Origin: Burkholderia cepacia GG4 | GTDB lineage: Bacteria; Pseudomonadota; Gammaproteobacteria; Burkholderiales; Burkholderiaceae | NCBI RefSeq assembly: GCF_000292915.1 | Contig: NC_018514.1 | Coordinates: 1,054,001-1,118,000, forward strand | Length of the DNA: 64,000 nucleotides | Reading direction: 5' to 3' | Notes under the pieces: generated by a model | Database searches by the model: none | Told to the model about the DNA's origin: nothing | Seen by the model: the letters and a program-made list of their open reading frames with translations, nothing else | In this document: positions 54,689 through 63,146 of the stretch, piece by piece | Numbering within the stretch: position 1 is the first letter of the stretch | Layout of the letters: every line of letters begins with the position of its first letter | Position numbers and translations under genes: made by a program

Positions 54689-55297
54689 TTACTTGATGAA
54701 GCTGAGCTGCTGGCTGATCCTGTCGAGAACCGGCTTCTTCTTTTCGTTGAAGGCGACCTTGTTCTGCTGGATCAGGTTGTTACCCTTGGTGTCGATCGAG
54801 ATGATCAGCGGACCGAACACCTTGACGCGGTTGATCCACAACGTTTCCGGCATGCCCAGATCCTGCCATTCCGCGCCTTCGATTTCCTCGACCAGCGTGG
54901 CGGCCAGCACCGCGCAGCCGCCGGGGAAGATCGCGTGGACGGCCTTGTGTTCCTGGCAACCCGCCGCCGTTTCCGGGCCCATGCCGCCCTTGCCGACAAT
55001 CAGCTTGACCCCGGTTTGCGCGATGAACTGGCGTTCGAATTTTTCCATGCGCATGCTGGTCGTCGGACCGATGGAAACCATTTCGAAGCTGCCGTCGTCC
55101 TTCTTGCGCACGATCGGGCCCGCATGGAAGATCGCGCCGCCTTCGAGGTCGACCGGGAGTTGTCGACCCTGTTCGATCAGCCGTCGATGCGCGACGTCCC
55201 GGCACGTGACGAGGCGGCCGGTCAGATAGACGACGTCGCCGATGTTGAGATCTTCGAGATCTTCGCTCTTGATGGGGGTGGTCAGAATCTTTTTCAC
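54689..55297 (-). CDS. ttdB: L(+)-tartrate dehydratase subunit beta
   Basis: This 202-aa subunit is of the class I fumarase/tartrate dehydratase family that removes water from L-tartrate to give oxaloacetate. Family segments include [36 protein letters not shown] and [11 protein letters not shown]. The GTG start at 55297 overlaps the stop of ttdA by 4 bp (GTGA). Length and pairing with a separate alpha subunit favour TtdB over the one-chain fumarases. Confidence 0.88.
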   Translation of the reverse strand: MKKILTTPIKSEDLEDLNIGDVVYLTGRLVTCRDVAHRRLIEQGRQLPVDLEGGAIFHAGPIVRKKDDGSFEMVSIGPTTSMRMEKFERQFIAQTGVKLIVGKGGMGPETAAGCQEHKAVHAIFPGGCAVLAATLVEEIEGAEWQDLGMPETLWINRVKVFGPLIISIDTKGNNLIQQNKVAFNEKKKPVLDRISQQLSFIK

Positions 55298-56193
55298 AGC
55301 ACCACTCCTTCGTGGGACAGGATTTCATAGGACAGGTCGGCATTGATGCGGATCTTGCCGCGTCGATGCGCCCAGCAACCGGTGTTGACGGCGACGCCGA
55401 TGGTCGACGGGTGGCGTGCCGACGACTCGATATTGACGCCCATCACGCTGTTGTTGCCGGTCAGGCCTTGCGGCCCGATGCCGATTTCGTTGAGCCCTTG
55501 CTCGAGCAGATCCTCCATCAGGGCGGCGCGCGGATTGTCGCTCTTCGAGTCGACCGGGCGCAGGATCGCCAGCTTGGAGAGGCGGGCGGCCGTTTCGACC
55601 GAGGTCGACACGCCGACCCCGACGAGCAGCGGCGGGCATGCATTGACGCCGCGTTCCGTGATGACGTCCATCACGAACTCCGCCACGCCTTCGTAGCCCT
55701 GTCCGGGCATCAGGACCTTGGCCGCGCCGGGCAGGGTGCAGCCGCCACCGGCCATGTAGACGTCGATGGTGCAGCTGTCTTGTTCCGGAACGATGCGCCA
55801 GTCGAGCCAGGGAATCTGGGTGCCGGTGTTCGTGCCGGTGTTCTTCTCGTCGAACGTTTCGACGGCGTTGTGGCGCAGCGGGCCCATTTGCGTCGCGCCG
55901 GCGGTCGCGTCGCGCAGGATCTCTTCCAGTTCGCCCAGCAGCGGAAAATGGGCGCCGGCCTCGACGAAATACTGGATGACGCCGGTGTCCTGGCAACTCG
56001 GGCGGTTCAGCTTGTCGGCCGCGTCCTGATTGCTGTCCATCGAATCGTAGATCGACTTCGCAAGCGGATTGGTTTCAAGCGTGCGCAGCTCCGCGAGCTT
56101 CGCCGTCACGTCCTTGGGCAGGCGCTTGCCGATATAGGCCGTAAATTTCGCCATGGTGTCCGTCACGGACTGAATGGCTGCTTCCTTGTCCAT
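55294..56193 (-). CDS. ttdA: L(+)-tartrate dehydratase subunit alpha (4Fe-4S)
   Basis: This 299-aa iron-sulfur subunit starts at an ATG (56193) after GAGGAA. The cluster Cys motifs are SCQDTG (Cys 67), GGGCTLPG and [10 protein letters not shown]. It is close in length to E. coli TtdA. It is cotranscribed with ttdB and lies 47 bp after the transporter gene. The enzyme is oxygen-sensitive in known members. Confidence 0.9.
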   Translation of the reverse strand: MDKEAAIQSVTDTMAKFTAYIGKRLPKDVTAKLAELRTLETNPLAKSIYDSMDSNQDAADKLNRPSCQDTGVIQYFVEAGAHFPLLGELEEILRDATAGATQMGPLRHNAVETFDEKNTGTNTGTQIPWLDWRIVPEQDSCTIDVYMAGGGCTLPGAAKVLMPGQGYEGVAEFVMDVITERGVNACPPLLVGVGVSTSVETAARLSKLAILRPVDSKSDNPRAALMEDLLEQGLNEIGIGPQGLTGNNSVMGVNIESSARHPSTIGVAVNTGCWAHRRGKIRINADLSYEILSHEGVVL

Positions 56194-56240
56194 TTTGCAT
56201 TCCTCTAGCAACGTATTGAGTGGGGGACGAGCATGTGAGT

Positions 56241-57542
56241 TCAGTGCGCGGCGGCATTGCCGCGCGTCATCGCCGAGCGCTGCGAACGGGCCAGCGACAG
56301 CGTGAGTACGACGGAGAGCACCAGCAGGCCGGCGACGAAACAGAGTCCGCCCGCGAAGCTGCCGGTCTGGTCCTTGATCCATCCGATCATGGCCGGCCCG
56401 ACGAAGCCGCCGAGGTTGCCGATCGAATTGATGGTGGCGATGCCGGTCGCGGCCGCGGCACCGGAGAGGAACGTCGTCGGCATGGTCCAGAGCGGCGGCT
56501 TGGCGCAGCTGATCCCGATGTTGACCAGCGTGAGGGACGCGATCAGTCCGACCACGCTATGGGAGAGCGCGGCAACCACCAGACCGACGATCGCCGCCAC
56601 GCAGGCCAGCACGACGTGCCACGTGCGTTCGCCGGTGCGGTCGGAGTGGCGTGACCAGACGACCATCGCAACGACCGACACGATCGGCGGAATCGCGTTG
56701 AGCAGGCCGACCGTCATCGACGACACGCCGAGATGCCCGATGATCTGCGGTGCCCAGATGCCGAGGGTGTACAGGCCGGCCGACGTACCGAAGTAGATCA
56801 GCGACAGGGCAAGCACACGCGGATTCGCCAGGCCGCTGACGATGCCGTGCCTGGCCGTGGTCGCCCGGCTGGCGGCTTCCTGATTCATGACGCCGACGAG
56901 CCAGTTGCGCTCGTCCTCTTTCAGCCATTTGGCCTGTTCGGGGCGGTCGGTCATGAAGAACAGGACGACGAAACCCAGGATGACCGCCGGCACGGCTTCG
57001 ATCACGAACAGCCACTGCCAGCCGTGCAGGCCCATCACGCCGTTCATTTCGAGCAACGCCGCCGACAGCGGCGACCCGAGCGCCGTGGAGATCGGCGCGG
57101 CGGCCATGAACAGCGCCACGACGCCGGCACGGCGGCGCGCTGGGAACCAGTAGCCGAGATACAGGATGATGCCGGGGAAGAACCCGGCTTCCGCCGCCCC
57201 CAGAAGAAAACGGATGAGGTAGAAGCTCGTCGGTCCCGTGATGAAGGCCATGCACGCGGAAACGATGCCCCACGTAACCATGACGCGCGCAATCCACAAC
57301 CGCGCGCCGACCTTGTGCAGGATGACGTTGGAGGGCACTTCGCAAATGAAGTAGCCCCAGAAGAAGATGCCGGCTCCGAGGCCGAGTATCGATGCGCTGA
57401 AGCCCAGGTCCGTTTTCATCGTCAGCGCGGCGAAGCCGAGATTGACCCGGTCGATGTACGCGACGAAGTACAGCAGCATGATGAAAGGCACGATACGCCA
57501 GCTCACCCTTCGCAACGTGCGCTTTTCAAGTTCCATGTCCAT
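56241..57542 (-). CDS. MFS transporter, anion:cation symporter family, probable tartrate uptake
   Basis: This 433-aa inner-membrane protein has 12 predicted helices. The ACS-family motif YFVAYIDRVNLGFAAL follows helix 1, and GAAEAGFFPGIILYLGYWFP is typical of tartrate/phthalate carriers. Its place as the first gene before ttdA and ttdB, with a divergent LysR regulator, strongly suggests L-tartrate uptake. Confidence 0.9.
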   Translation of the reverse strand: MDMELEKRTLRRVSWRIVPFIMLLYFVAYIDRVNLGFAALTMKTDLGFSASILGLGAGIFFWGYFICEVPSNVILHKVGARLWIARVMVTWGIVSACMAFITGPTSFYLIRFLLGAAEAGFFPGIILYLGYWFPARRRAGVVALFMAAAPISTALGSPLSAALLEMNGVMGLHGWQWLFVIEAVPAVILGFVVLFFMTDRPEQAKWLKEDERNWLVGVMNQEAASRATTARHGIVSGLANPRVLALSLIYFGTSAGLYTLGIWAPQIIGHLGVSSMTVGLLNAIPPIVSVVAMVVWSRHSDRTGERTWHVVLACVAAIVGLVVAALSHSVVGLIASLTLVNIGISCAKPPLWTMPTTFLSGAAAATGIATINSIGNLGGFVGPAMIGWIKDQTGSFAGGLCFVAGLLVLSVVLTLSLARSQRSAMTRGNAAAH

Positions 57543-57667
57543 GGAATGTCTCCGTTATCCAATGACCAATCGATGTCCGGGCCGTCTGATGCAGCCTCGA
57601 CGCCGTCTCCCGGAAGCCTTCAGGCGAGCGCTTCGGTGACGCAGGGCGAAGGTTAATCCGATAGAAT

Positions 57668-57717
57668 TTCGTGAGAATCGACCTGGACTTAATTCATCAT
57701 TGCAAAAAATTCACGAA
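57668..57717. promoter_or_regulatory. Inverted repeat in the tartrate divergent promoter
   Basis: TTCGTGA (57668-57674) and TCACGAA (57711-57717) form an inverted pair 36 bp apart flanking an AT-rich centre with a T-N11-A match (57695-57707). This is a candidate LysR-type binding region between the regulator and the transporter operon. The right half overlaps the regulator's start codon. Confidence 0.35.
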
Positions 57718-58640
57718 TGAATACGGACTCGGAGCTGGGCTTCTTTTGCTTGCTGGTGAAACAGGGGAGCTTGGCGGCGACTGCGCGCGAATTGAACCTG
57801 ACCCCGCCGGCGGTCTCGCGCCGGCTGTCGGCCATGGAGGATCGTCTGGGGGTGCGCCTCCTGAATCGCACGACCCGGCGCATCAGCCTGACCAGTGAAG
57901 GCGAGGTCTATTTCGCGAACGCGCGGCGCATCCTGAGCGACATCGACGACATGGAGCGTCTGGTGTCCAGCACCCGCGAAGCGCCGAAAGGGTTGTTGCG
58001 CGTCAATGCGCCGTTGGGATTCGGTCGATCCTATATCGGGCCGTCGATCCCGGTGTTCAGCCAGGCTTATCCCGACGTCGAGGTGCAACTGCATCTCACT
58101 GACCGGCCCGTCAGCCTGCCGGACGAAAGCATCGATTTATCCGTGCGTTTTGGCGAGATGCCGGACTCGCGTCTCATCGCGAAGAAAATCGCGTCCAATC
58201 GCCGCTTGCTGGTGTCGTCGCCGGCGTATCTGCGGGATGCCGGTCAACCGGCTCACCCACACGATCTGACGCACCATCAGTGCATCGTGCTGCGGCAGAA
58301 CGATGCCGCCTACGGCAACTGGCGCCTGACCCGCGGCGGCCGCACCGAGACGGTCAAGGTGCACGGCAAACTGAGCACCAACGACGGGGAGGTCGCGCTG
58401 AACTGGGCGCTGGAAGGGCACGGCATATTGATGCGCGCTGAATGGGACATTGCCAAATACTTGCGGAGCGGCCGGCTGGTGCAAGTACTGAGCGACTTCG
58501 ACACGCCGCCCGCCGACATCTACGTGGTGTATCCGGAACGGCTGAATCTGTCGGCAAAGGTCGCGTGCTTTGTCGAGCACCTGCGAAACTACCTCGGCGA
58601 GCATGCCGACGGTCCGTCTCCGGTCGATTCGAACTGGTAG
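57717..58640 (+). CDS. LysR family transcriptional regulator of the tartrate genes
   Basis: The 307-aa regulator has an N-terminal HTH (GSLAATARELNLTPPAVSRR, then RLGVRLLNRTTRRISLTSEG) and a LysR substrate-binding domain. It is divergent from the tartrate transporter and dehydratase operon 174 bp away, the usual arrangement for a pathway activator. The effector is probably tartrate. Confidence 0.9.
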   Translation: MNTDSELGFFCLLVKQGSLAATARELNLTPPAVSRRLSAMEDRLGVRLLNRTTRRISLTSEGEVYFANARRILSDIDDMERLVSSTREAPKGLLRVNAPLGFGRSYIGPSIPVFSQAYPDVEVQLHLTDRPVSLPDESIDLSVRFGEMPDSRLIAKKIASNRRLLVSSPAYLRDAGQPAHPHDLTHHQCIVLRQNDAAYGNWRLTRGGRTETVKVHGKLSTNDGEVALNWALEGHGILMRAEWDIAKYLRSGRLVQVLSDFDTPPADIYVVYPERLNLSAKVACFVEHLRNYLGEHADGPSPVDSNW

Positions 58641-58660
58641 GTCATCGCGGTTGCAACGAG

Positions 58661-58684
58661 TACCCGGGCCGATGCGCCCGGGTA
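58661..58684. terminator. Bidirectional terminator hairpin
   Basis: A 9-bp stem TACCCGGGC (58661-58669) and its complement (58676-58684) with a 6-nt loop lies between the convergent LysR and ankyrin genes, 20 bp after the LysR stop. Confidence 0.6.
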
Positions 58685-58685
58685 T

Positions 58686-59327
58686 TTATGGCCTCAACCG
58701 CAACGTCACATCCGCATTCGGCGTCGCGCCGACTTTCTCGAGCGCGCCAACCGCAGCGTCGTTGCCTTGCAGGATGGCGTTCTGCAGCGCCGTGCGGCCG
58801 AGTGCATCGAGGTGATCCGGATTCGCGCCATGTGCGACGAGCACCGGCAGCATGTCGAGCCGGCCGAACAGCGCGGCGAAGGACAGTGCCGTTTCGCCGG
58901 CGTAATTGGTCTGGTCGATCGGGCAGTGTGTATCGGCCAGCCGCTTCGCGATCGCAATCTCTCCCTTGAACAGCGCCCCCATCAGTGCCGTGTTGCCGTG
59001 ACGATCGCCGATGCATGGGTCGGCACCGTTGCGCAGCAGATAGTCGAGCGTCGCGGGCTGGTCGCGGTAGGCTGCGAGGATGACCGCGGTATAGCCTTCG
59101 CGCGTCGTCGTGTCGATCGGGTAATGCGCGTCGACGAGCGACTGCAGGATATCGATGCGGCCGAGACGCGCGGCGGCAAACCACGCATCGTCGTATTGGT
59201 GCAGATCGGCGTGCGCGTCGGGGTGGGGAACGGCTGCGGGCGGTGCGAGCGGTGCGCAGGCCGCGAGCACGACGGCGCCCGCGATCGCGAGCGTACGGGA
59301 GAGGGCGGTTCGGAGTCGATTCTTCAT
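58686..59327 (-). CDS. Ankyrin-repeat lipoprotein, catalase partner
   Basis: This 213-aa exported protein has the lipobox VLAAC (Cys 24) and about four ankyrin repeats (EGYTAVILAAYRDQPATLDY, HGNTALMGALFKGEIAIAKR, AGETALSFAALFGRLDMLPV, LGRTALQNAILQGNDAAVGA). In Pseudomonas an ankyrin protein beside the periplasmic catalase gene is needed for full catalase activity; the same pairing is seen here. It is likely cotranscribed after the catalase gene 89 bp upstream. Confidence 0.85.
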   Translation of the reverse strand: MKNRLRTALSRTLAIAGAVVLAACAPLAPPAAVPHPDAHADLHQYDDAWFAAARLGRIDILQSLVDAHYPIDTTTREGYTAVILAAYRDQPATLDYLLRNGADPCIGDRHGNTALMGALFKGEIAIAKRLADTHCPIDQTNYAGETALSFAALFGRLDMLPVLVAHGANPDHLDALGRTALQNAILQGNDAAVGALEKVGATPNADVTLRLRP

Positions 59328-59416
59328 CTGCGATGCGCGCCACGCATGGCCGCGCGGCGCAATCAGGTAGGGTGGGACGCGAAGGCCGCGCGTGCAGCCT
59401 TCGCGCTATCGCCCGA

Positions 59417-60952
59417 TCAGTTCTCGACGAGCTTGTCGGCGAGCGACTTCACACGGGACGGGTCGGCATGCGTCGCACGCGCGAGGCGCGTGCCGTAGTC
59501 TGCGTCTGCCTTGTAGAAGTACGACAGCATCGCGTACTTGCTCGCGTCGTTCGTCACGTGGCTCAGGTCGCCCGACAGCGCGGTCACCAGGTCCTGCCGT
59601 TCTTGCACGGACAGCATCCGGTAATACTCGCCCGCTTGCCGGAAGTTCAGCGTCTTGCGGATCGCGGCCTGTTGCGTCGTGCCGGCAAGCGGCGTCTGGA
59701 CCGACTTGTAACGCGGGTTCTGCGCGAGTTCGTTCAGCGTCGACGGCTCGTAGTTCACTTCACCCTTGCGGTCGCCGAAGTTCATCGCGCCGTCCTGGTT
59801 GTTGTTCGTGACGGCCACGCGCGGACGATTGATCGGCAACTGGTTGAAGTTCGCGCCGAGGCGGTACATCTGCGTATCCGCGTACGAGAACATCCGGCCC
59901 TGCAGCATCCGGTCTTCCGACGGCTCGATGCCGGGTACCATCCGCGATGGTGCAAAGGCGGATTCCTCGGTCGACTCGAAGTAGTTGTCCGGCACGCGGT
60001 TCAGCGTCAGCGTGCCGACCTTGCGTTCGGGAATGCCGGCCCACACCTTCGTATCGTCGAGCGGGTTGAAGTCGAACGCGTCGAGTTCGGACGGCTTCAG
60101 CACCTGAATATAAAGATCCCACTTCGGCGCGTTACCGGCCTTCAGCGCGCCATACAGGTCGTTCGTCATCAGGTTCCAGTCGGCGCCGATCGAACCCGCA
60201 ATGTCCTTCGGGCGAAGCCCGTGCATCCCTTGCTGGCTCTTCCAGTGGAACTTCACGTACGTGTACTTGCCGTCGGCGTTGACGAACTTGAACGCGTGTA
60301 CGCCGTAGCCATCCATGTGCCGGTACGAATCGGGCATGCCCTCGGTCGTGTATAGCAGGGTCAGCATGCTGGTCGCCTCGGGCGCATGCGCGAAGAAGTC
60401 GAACGCGAGGTTCGCGTCTTGTACGCCCGTGACGGCGCTCGGCTTGTTCGCATGCACGAAGTCAGGGAACTTGATTGCATCGCGGATGAAGAAGATCGGC
60501 AGGTTGATCCCGACCAGATCCCAGTTGCCTTGTTCGGTATAGAACTTCACGGCGAAGCCGCGCGGATCGCGCGCCTGCTCGGGCGAGCCGCGATAACCCA
60601 TCACGGTCGAGAAGCGGACGAACACGGGCGTCTTCGTGCCGGGCGTGAAGACCTTGGCCGTCGTCAGATCGCTGAGGTCGGCGCTCGGCACGAATTCGCC
60701 GAATGCGCCGGTGCCGCGGGCGTGCACGACACGTTCGGGGATGCGTTCGCGATCGAAGCGCTGGAGTTTTTCGATGAGATGCGAGTCCTGCAGCAGCGTC
60801 GGACCGTTCGGTCCGGCCGTCTGGGAATTCTGGTTGTCGCCGACGGGCGAACCGTTGTCGCGCGTCAGTTCGACGGCATGGGAAGAAGAGGCCAATGCAA
60901 CGCAAGCTGCGGCAATCATGCTCTGAAAAAAGCGATTCCCGGTGTATGACAT
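59417..60952 (-). CDS. Exported heme catalase (KatB-like)
   Basis: The 511-aa monofunctional catalase has a signal peptide (SMIAAACVALASSSHAVEL), so it acts in the periplasm. Seen are the catalytic His 77 (RVVHARGTGAFG), the Asn in LVGINLPIFF and the proximal heme Tyr 357 (RMFSYADTQMYRLG). Its size fits small-subunit clade 3 catalases. The AT-rich region upstream holds the promoter, but a convincing OxyR site was not found. Confidence 0.93.
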   Translation of the reverse strand: MSYTGNRFFQSMIAAACVALASSSHAVELTRDNGSPVGDNQNSQTAGPNGPTLLQDSHLIEKLQRFDRERIPERVVHARGTGAFGEFVPSADLSDLTTAKVFTPGTKTPVFVRFSTVMGYRGSPEQARDPRGFAVKFYTEQGNWDLVGINLPIFFIRDAIKFPDFVHANKPSAVTGVQDANLAFDFFAHAPEATSMLTLLYTTEGMPDSYRHMDGYGVHAFKFVNADGKYTYVKFHWKSQQGMHGLRPKDIAGSIGADWNLMTNDLYGALKAGNAPKWDLYIQVLKPSELDAFDFNPLDDTKVWAGIPERKVGTLTLNRVPDNYFESTEESAFAPSRMVPGIEPSEDRMLQGRMFSYADTQMYRLGANFNQLPINRPRVAVTNNNQDGAMNFGDRKGEVNYEPSTLNELAQNPRYKSVQTPLAGTTQQAAIRKTLNFRQAGEYYRMLSVQERQDLVTALSGDLSHVTNDASKYAMLSYFYKADADYGTRLARATHADPSRVKSLADKLVEN

Positions 60953-61608
60953 ATCGATGAGGTTCCTTGGCTGAGGGGGAAATGCCGACGAAATGTAATG
61001 GTTTCGACGTGAAACAAGCCAATTGAATCTCTCTAATTGAGTGATAGGGAGTCGGATATCTAATTCTATAATTCGGCTAACTAAATTAATTTATTCTGCC
61101 TGTGATGAAGCAGTGGAAGGCGAGCTATCTGGATGGAAAGGGCTGGTGCGTTATCGGTTTGAGTATGCATCGAGATGGGCCTGCAACGTGACGCCAGCAC
61201 TCCGTGATCGCGCGATTGAGGGCAACCTTGCTTGTGTGCCGTGGCACTCGCTACGCGCATGTCTGCCAGCGGCGAAGTGTGCGGGTATTCGTGCTCCGCG
61301 AATCCGTTGGCCATTCCTCGACGGGAACGAATTGCTGGAAACGGATCATTCGACTGCGCGACGAACAGGGAAGGGCAAAGCGACGGAGGGTGCGGTGCGA
61401 ACAAGGTCGCCGACTACCAATGGCGACCAGCTGATCGCGCCTTGCCCGGATCGATTGACAACTCGACGGGAGGAATCATGGCGCATCACAATGCGGCGCA
61501 CGTCGGCACGTGACAGCAAGGGCCGTTTCAAACGGAAAAAGCGGTAACATGAGCTTGCCTCGTGCCGGGCCTTTTCAAATTGATCAGCACTACTTCACGG
61601 GTTGACAT
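60953..61608. other. AT-richer intergenic region, no supported gene
   Basis: The 650-bp region begins the second accessory stretch. A frame at 61041-61547 is open but has no recognisable domain; only its basic end (ARDSKGRFKRKKR) is noteworthy. The first 90 bp are very AT-rich and likely promote the leftward catalase gene. Confidence 0.35.
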
Positions 61609-61815
61609 ATGAACGTAACAAAACCTCACATTCGATTTGCCTGGAATGGTTTTGAACGCGGATGGCTATGCAGCAGTGGCGTGCTGACGGTATGGGGCAA
61701 ATCACCGAACAGTGCCTACGAATTCTGGGTTCTGATGTTCGAGCCAAGTAGTAATTGCCGAATTCGAGCGGACCATCGTGGGCGCAGCCCAATTCCGGCA
61801 CTTGTCGTAAGCTAA
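61609..61815 (+). CDS. Possible small hypothetical protein
   Basis: The 68-aa frame begins NVTKPHIRFAWNGFERGWLC and is followed after 13 bp by a good rho-independent terminator, which suggests a real short transcript. There is no clear ribosome-binding site and no known family. Confidence 0.35.
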   Translation: MNVTKPHIRFAWNGFERGWLCSSGVLTVWGKSPNSAYEFWVLMFEPSSNCRIRADHRGRSPIPALVVS

Positions 61816-61828
61816 ACGCAACAACAAG

Positions 61829-61855
61829 ACCCGGCCTTGGTCGGGTTTCTTTTTT
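61829..61855 (+). terminator. Rho-independent terminator
   Basis: The stem ACCCGGCC (61829-61836) and GGTCGGGT (61839-61846) is followed by TTCTTTTTT. It ends the short frame at 61609-61815. Confidence 0.7.
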
Positions 61856-61887
61856 GGGGAGCAGGTGCTTGGAGTTTTGCGCGGCAT

Positions 61888-62256
61888 CTACAATCCAGCG
61901 TCCGTCATCAGCTTCCTGACCGTTTCCTTGGACACCCGAATGCCGTGGCATGCGCGCAGCTTCTCGCAGGCCAGCGTTGGTCCAAAATCCGTGTAACGCT
62001 CGCGGATCAACGCCAGCGCCCGCTGCGCCTTGCCAGCAGGCAACTGGTGATTGCTCGGGCGCCCACGCTTGCCCGACACCAATCCGGCCACGCCGGCTGC
62101 GCGATAGCGCAACACGAGCCGCTCAACTTGCCGCACGCTCAAACTCAGCCGGTCGGCTGCCTGACCGGGCTTGAGCCGGCACTCGGCCACTGCCTCAATG
62201 ACCTTCAGCCGATCCACTTCACGCATCGTCATGGTGATCGTCCCAGTCGCGTTCAT
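61888..62256 (-). pseudogene. ISNCY-family transposase, N-terminal remnant
   Basis: The residues MREVDRLKVIEAVAECRLKP, then RQVERLVLRYRAAGVAGLVS, GKRGRPSNHQLP and FGPTLACEKLRACHGIRVSK match the N-terminal HTH part of ISNCY-type transposases. The frame stops after MTDAGL, where intact relatives continue for about 300 residues including the catalytic domain. The sequence just upstream (about 62310-62355) looks like an IS end. The element is dead. Confidence 0.7.
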
Positions 62257-62301
62257 CGCCGGCGCTCCCTGTGAGGTGTCGGCGATCAACCTACAGGCCA
62301 A

Positions 62302-62593
62302 AACACGACATTTTTATTTAGCGGAAACGCGACATCTGAACTTGGGACCTACACATAAAATTTCGATAATTCACGTTATGTCAAATGAGGTAAATGAATC
62401 GAGCACTTCTTGCCGCAAGCTTCCGGCCCACTCCAGACATCAATATCACGAGCAAGTCGAGTCGCGATTTTGACGTGCTCGGTTAGAATCGGCCTTGACC
62501 CAGGAAAGGAACGACCTGCGAATGTGACTGCCGCAAAGCCGTCGTCTGAGCCGCATGGGTCCCTTTCATTGACCAAGACATTGCTCAAGAGAT
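62302..62593. other. Intergenic remnant of IS end and AT-rich DNA
   Basis: This holds the apparent outer end of the ISNCY-like element and an AT-rich tract around 62350-62400. No gene is supported. Confidence 0.35.
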
Positions 62594-63068
62594 ATGCCCG
62601 TGAAGCCATTGCACAGGCGCCTGACGTCGCCGGTTCAGTATCCGGGTGGGTTCGCATACCACGTAACACACGGAATCCGACTCCCGTCCATCGCAAAGAA
62701 TGGCCTGGTCCCAGGTTACCGCGGTGTCCAGCATGACACCGGCAAGAATTGGTTCAGCCTTGGGGCCGCGAAGGAAAGCGCGTATGGCCATGACATCGTA
62801 TCCAGCCATAAGGATCGGTGGTTTGTCCGCGGTCGAAGGCGGCTACTTTCAAGGTGTCGCTGTTCTTCGAGCCCCTGAACACTATCTCCGGAGTCATCTC
62901 GGGTACTCCGCTGAATCGGATCGGAGCATCGCTGGCGCTGCGACGGTGCCTGCCGACATGCTCGAGCTATTCGTTGATCAAGCATGGTTGAAACTGCCCA
63001 GTGTCGTATTGCCGCCGATGCCCCTTCAATGGTTTTGGTTTCGCTCGACATTCAGAAAATCTCGTTGA
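62594..63068 (+). pseudogene. Frameshifted ADP-ribosyltransferase-like ORF
   Basis: The first frame (62594 to about 62820) encodes FAYHVTHGIRLPSIAKNGLV followed by GKNWFSLGAAKESAYGHDIV. The coding sense then continues one frame over as GLSAVEGGYFQGVAVLRAPE and SIAGAATVPADMLELFVDQA to 63068. The HVTxxxxLPSIxxxGL pattern resembles ADP-ribosyltransferase-like and RNA-2'-phosphotransferase-like toxin domains. A single-base change near 62810-62830 breaks the frame. It could be decay or a sequencing error. It converges on the Rhs gene. Confidence 0.5.
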
Positions 63069-63146
63069 ACGACCGTTCTGGCATGCGTCCACGAACCAGC
63101 TGGCGCTCGTGAAGACGCCAGATCAGTGGCGTTGAGGTGAAAGTCG

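Noticed and set aside
61041..61081. OxyR-type ATAG-N7 repeats upstream of the catalase gene
   Set aside because: Only the first ATAG fits; the other quarter-sites do not match in register.
61041..61547. 168-codon frame upstream of the IS remnant
   Set aside because: Composition is irregular, no family is seen and there is no ribosome-binding site; only the last basic residues look protein-like.
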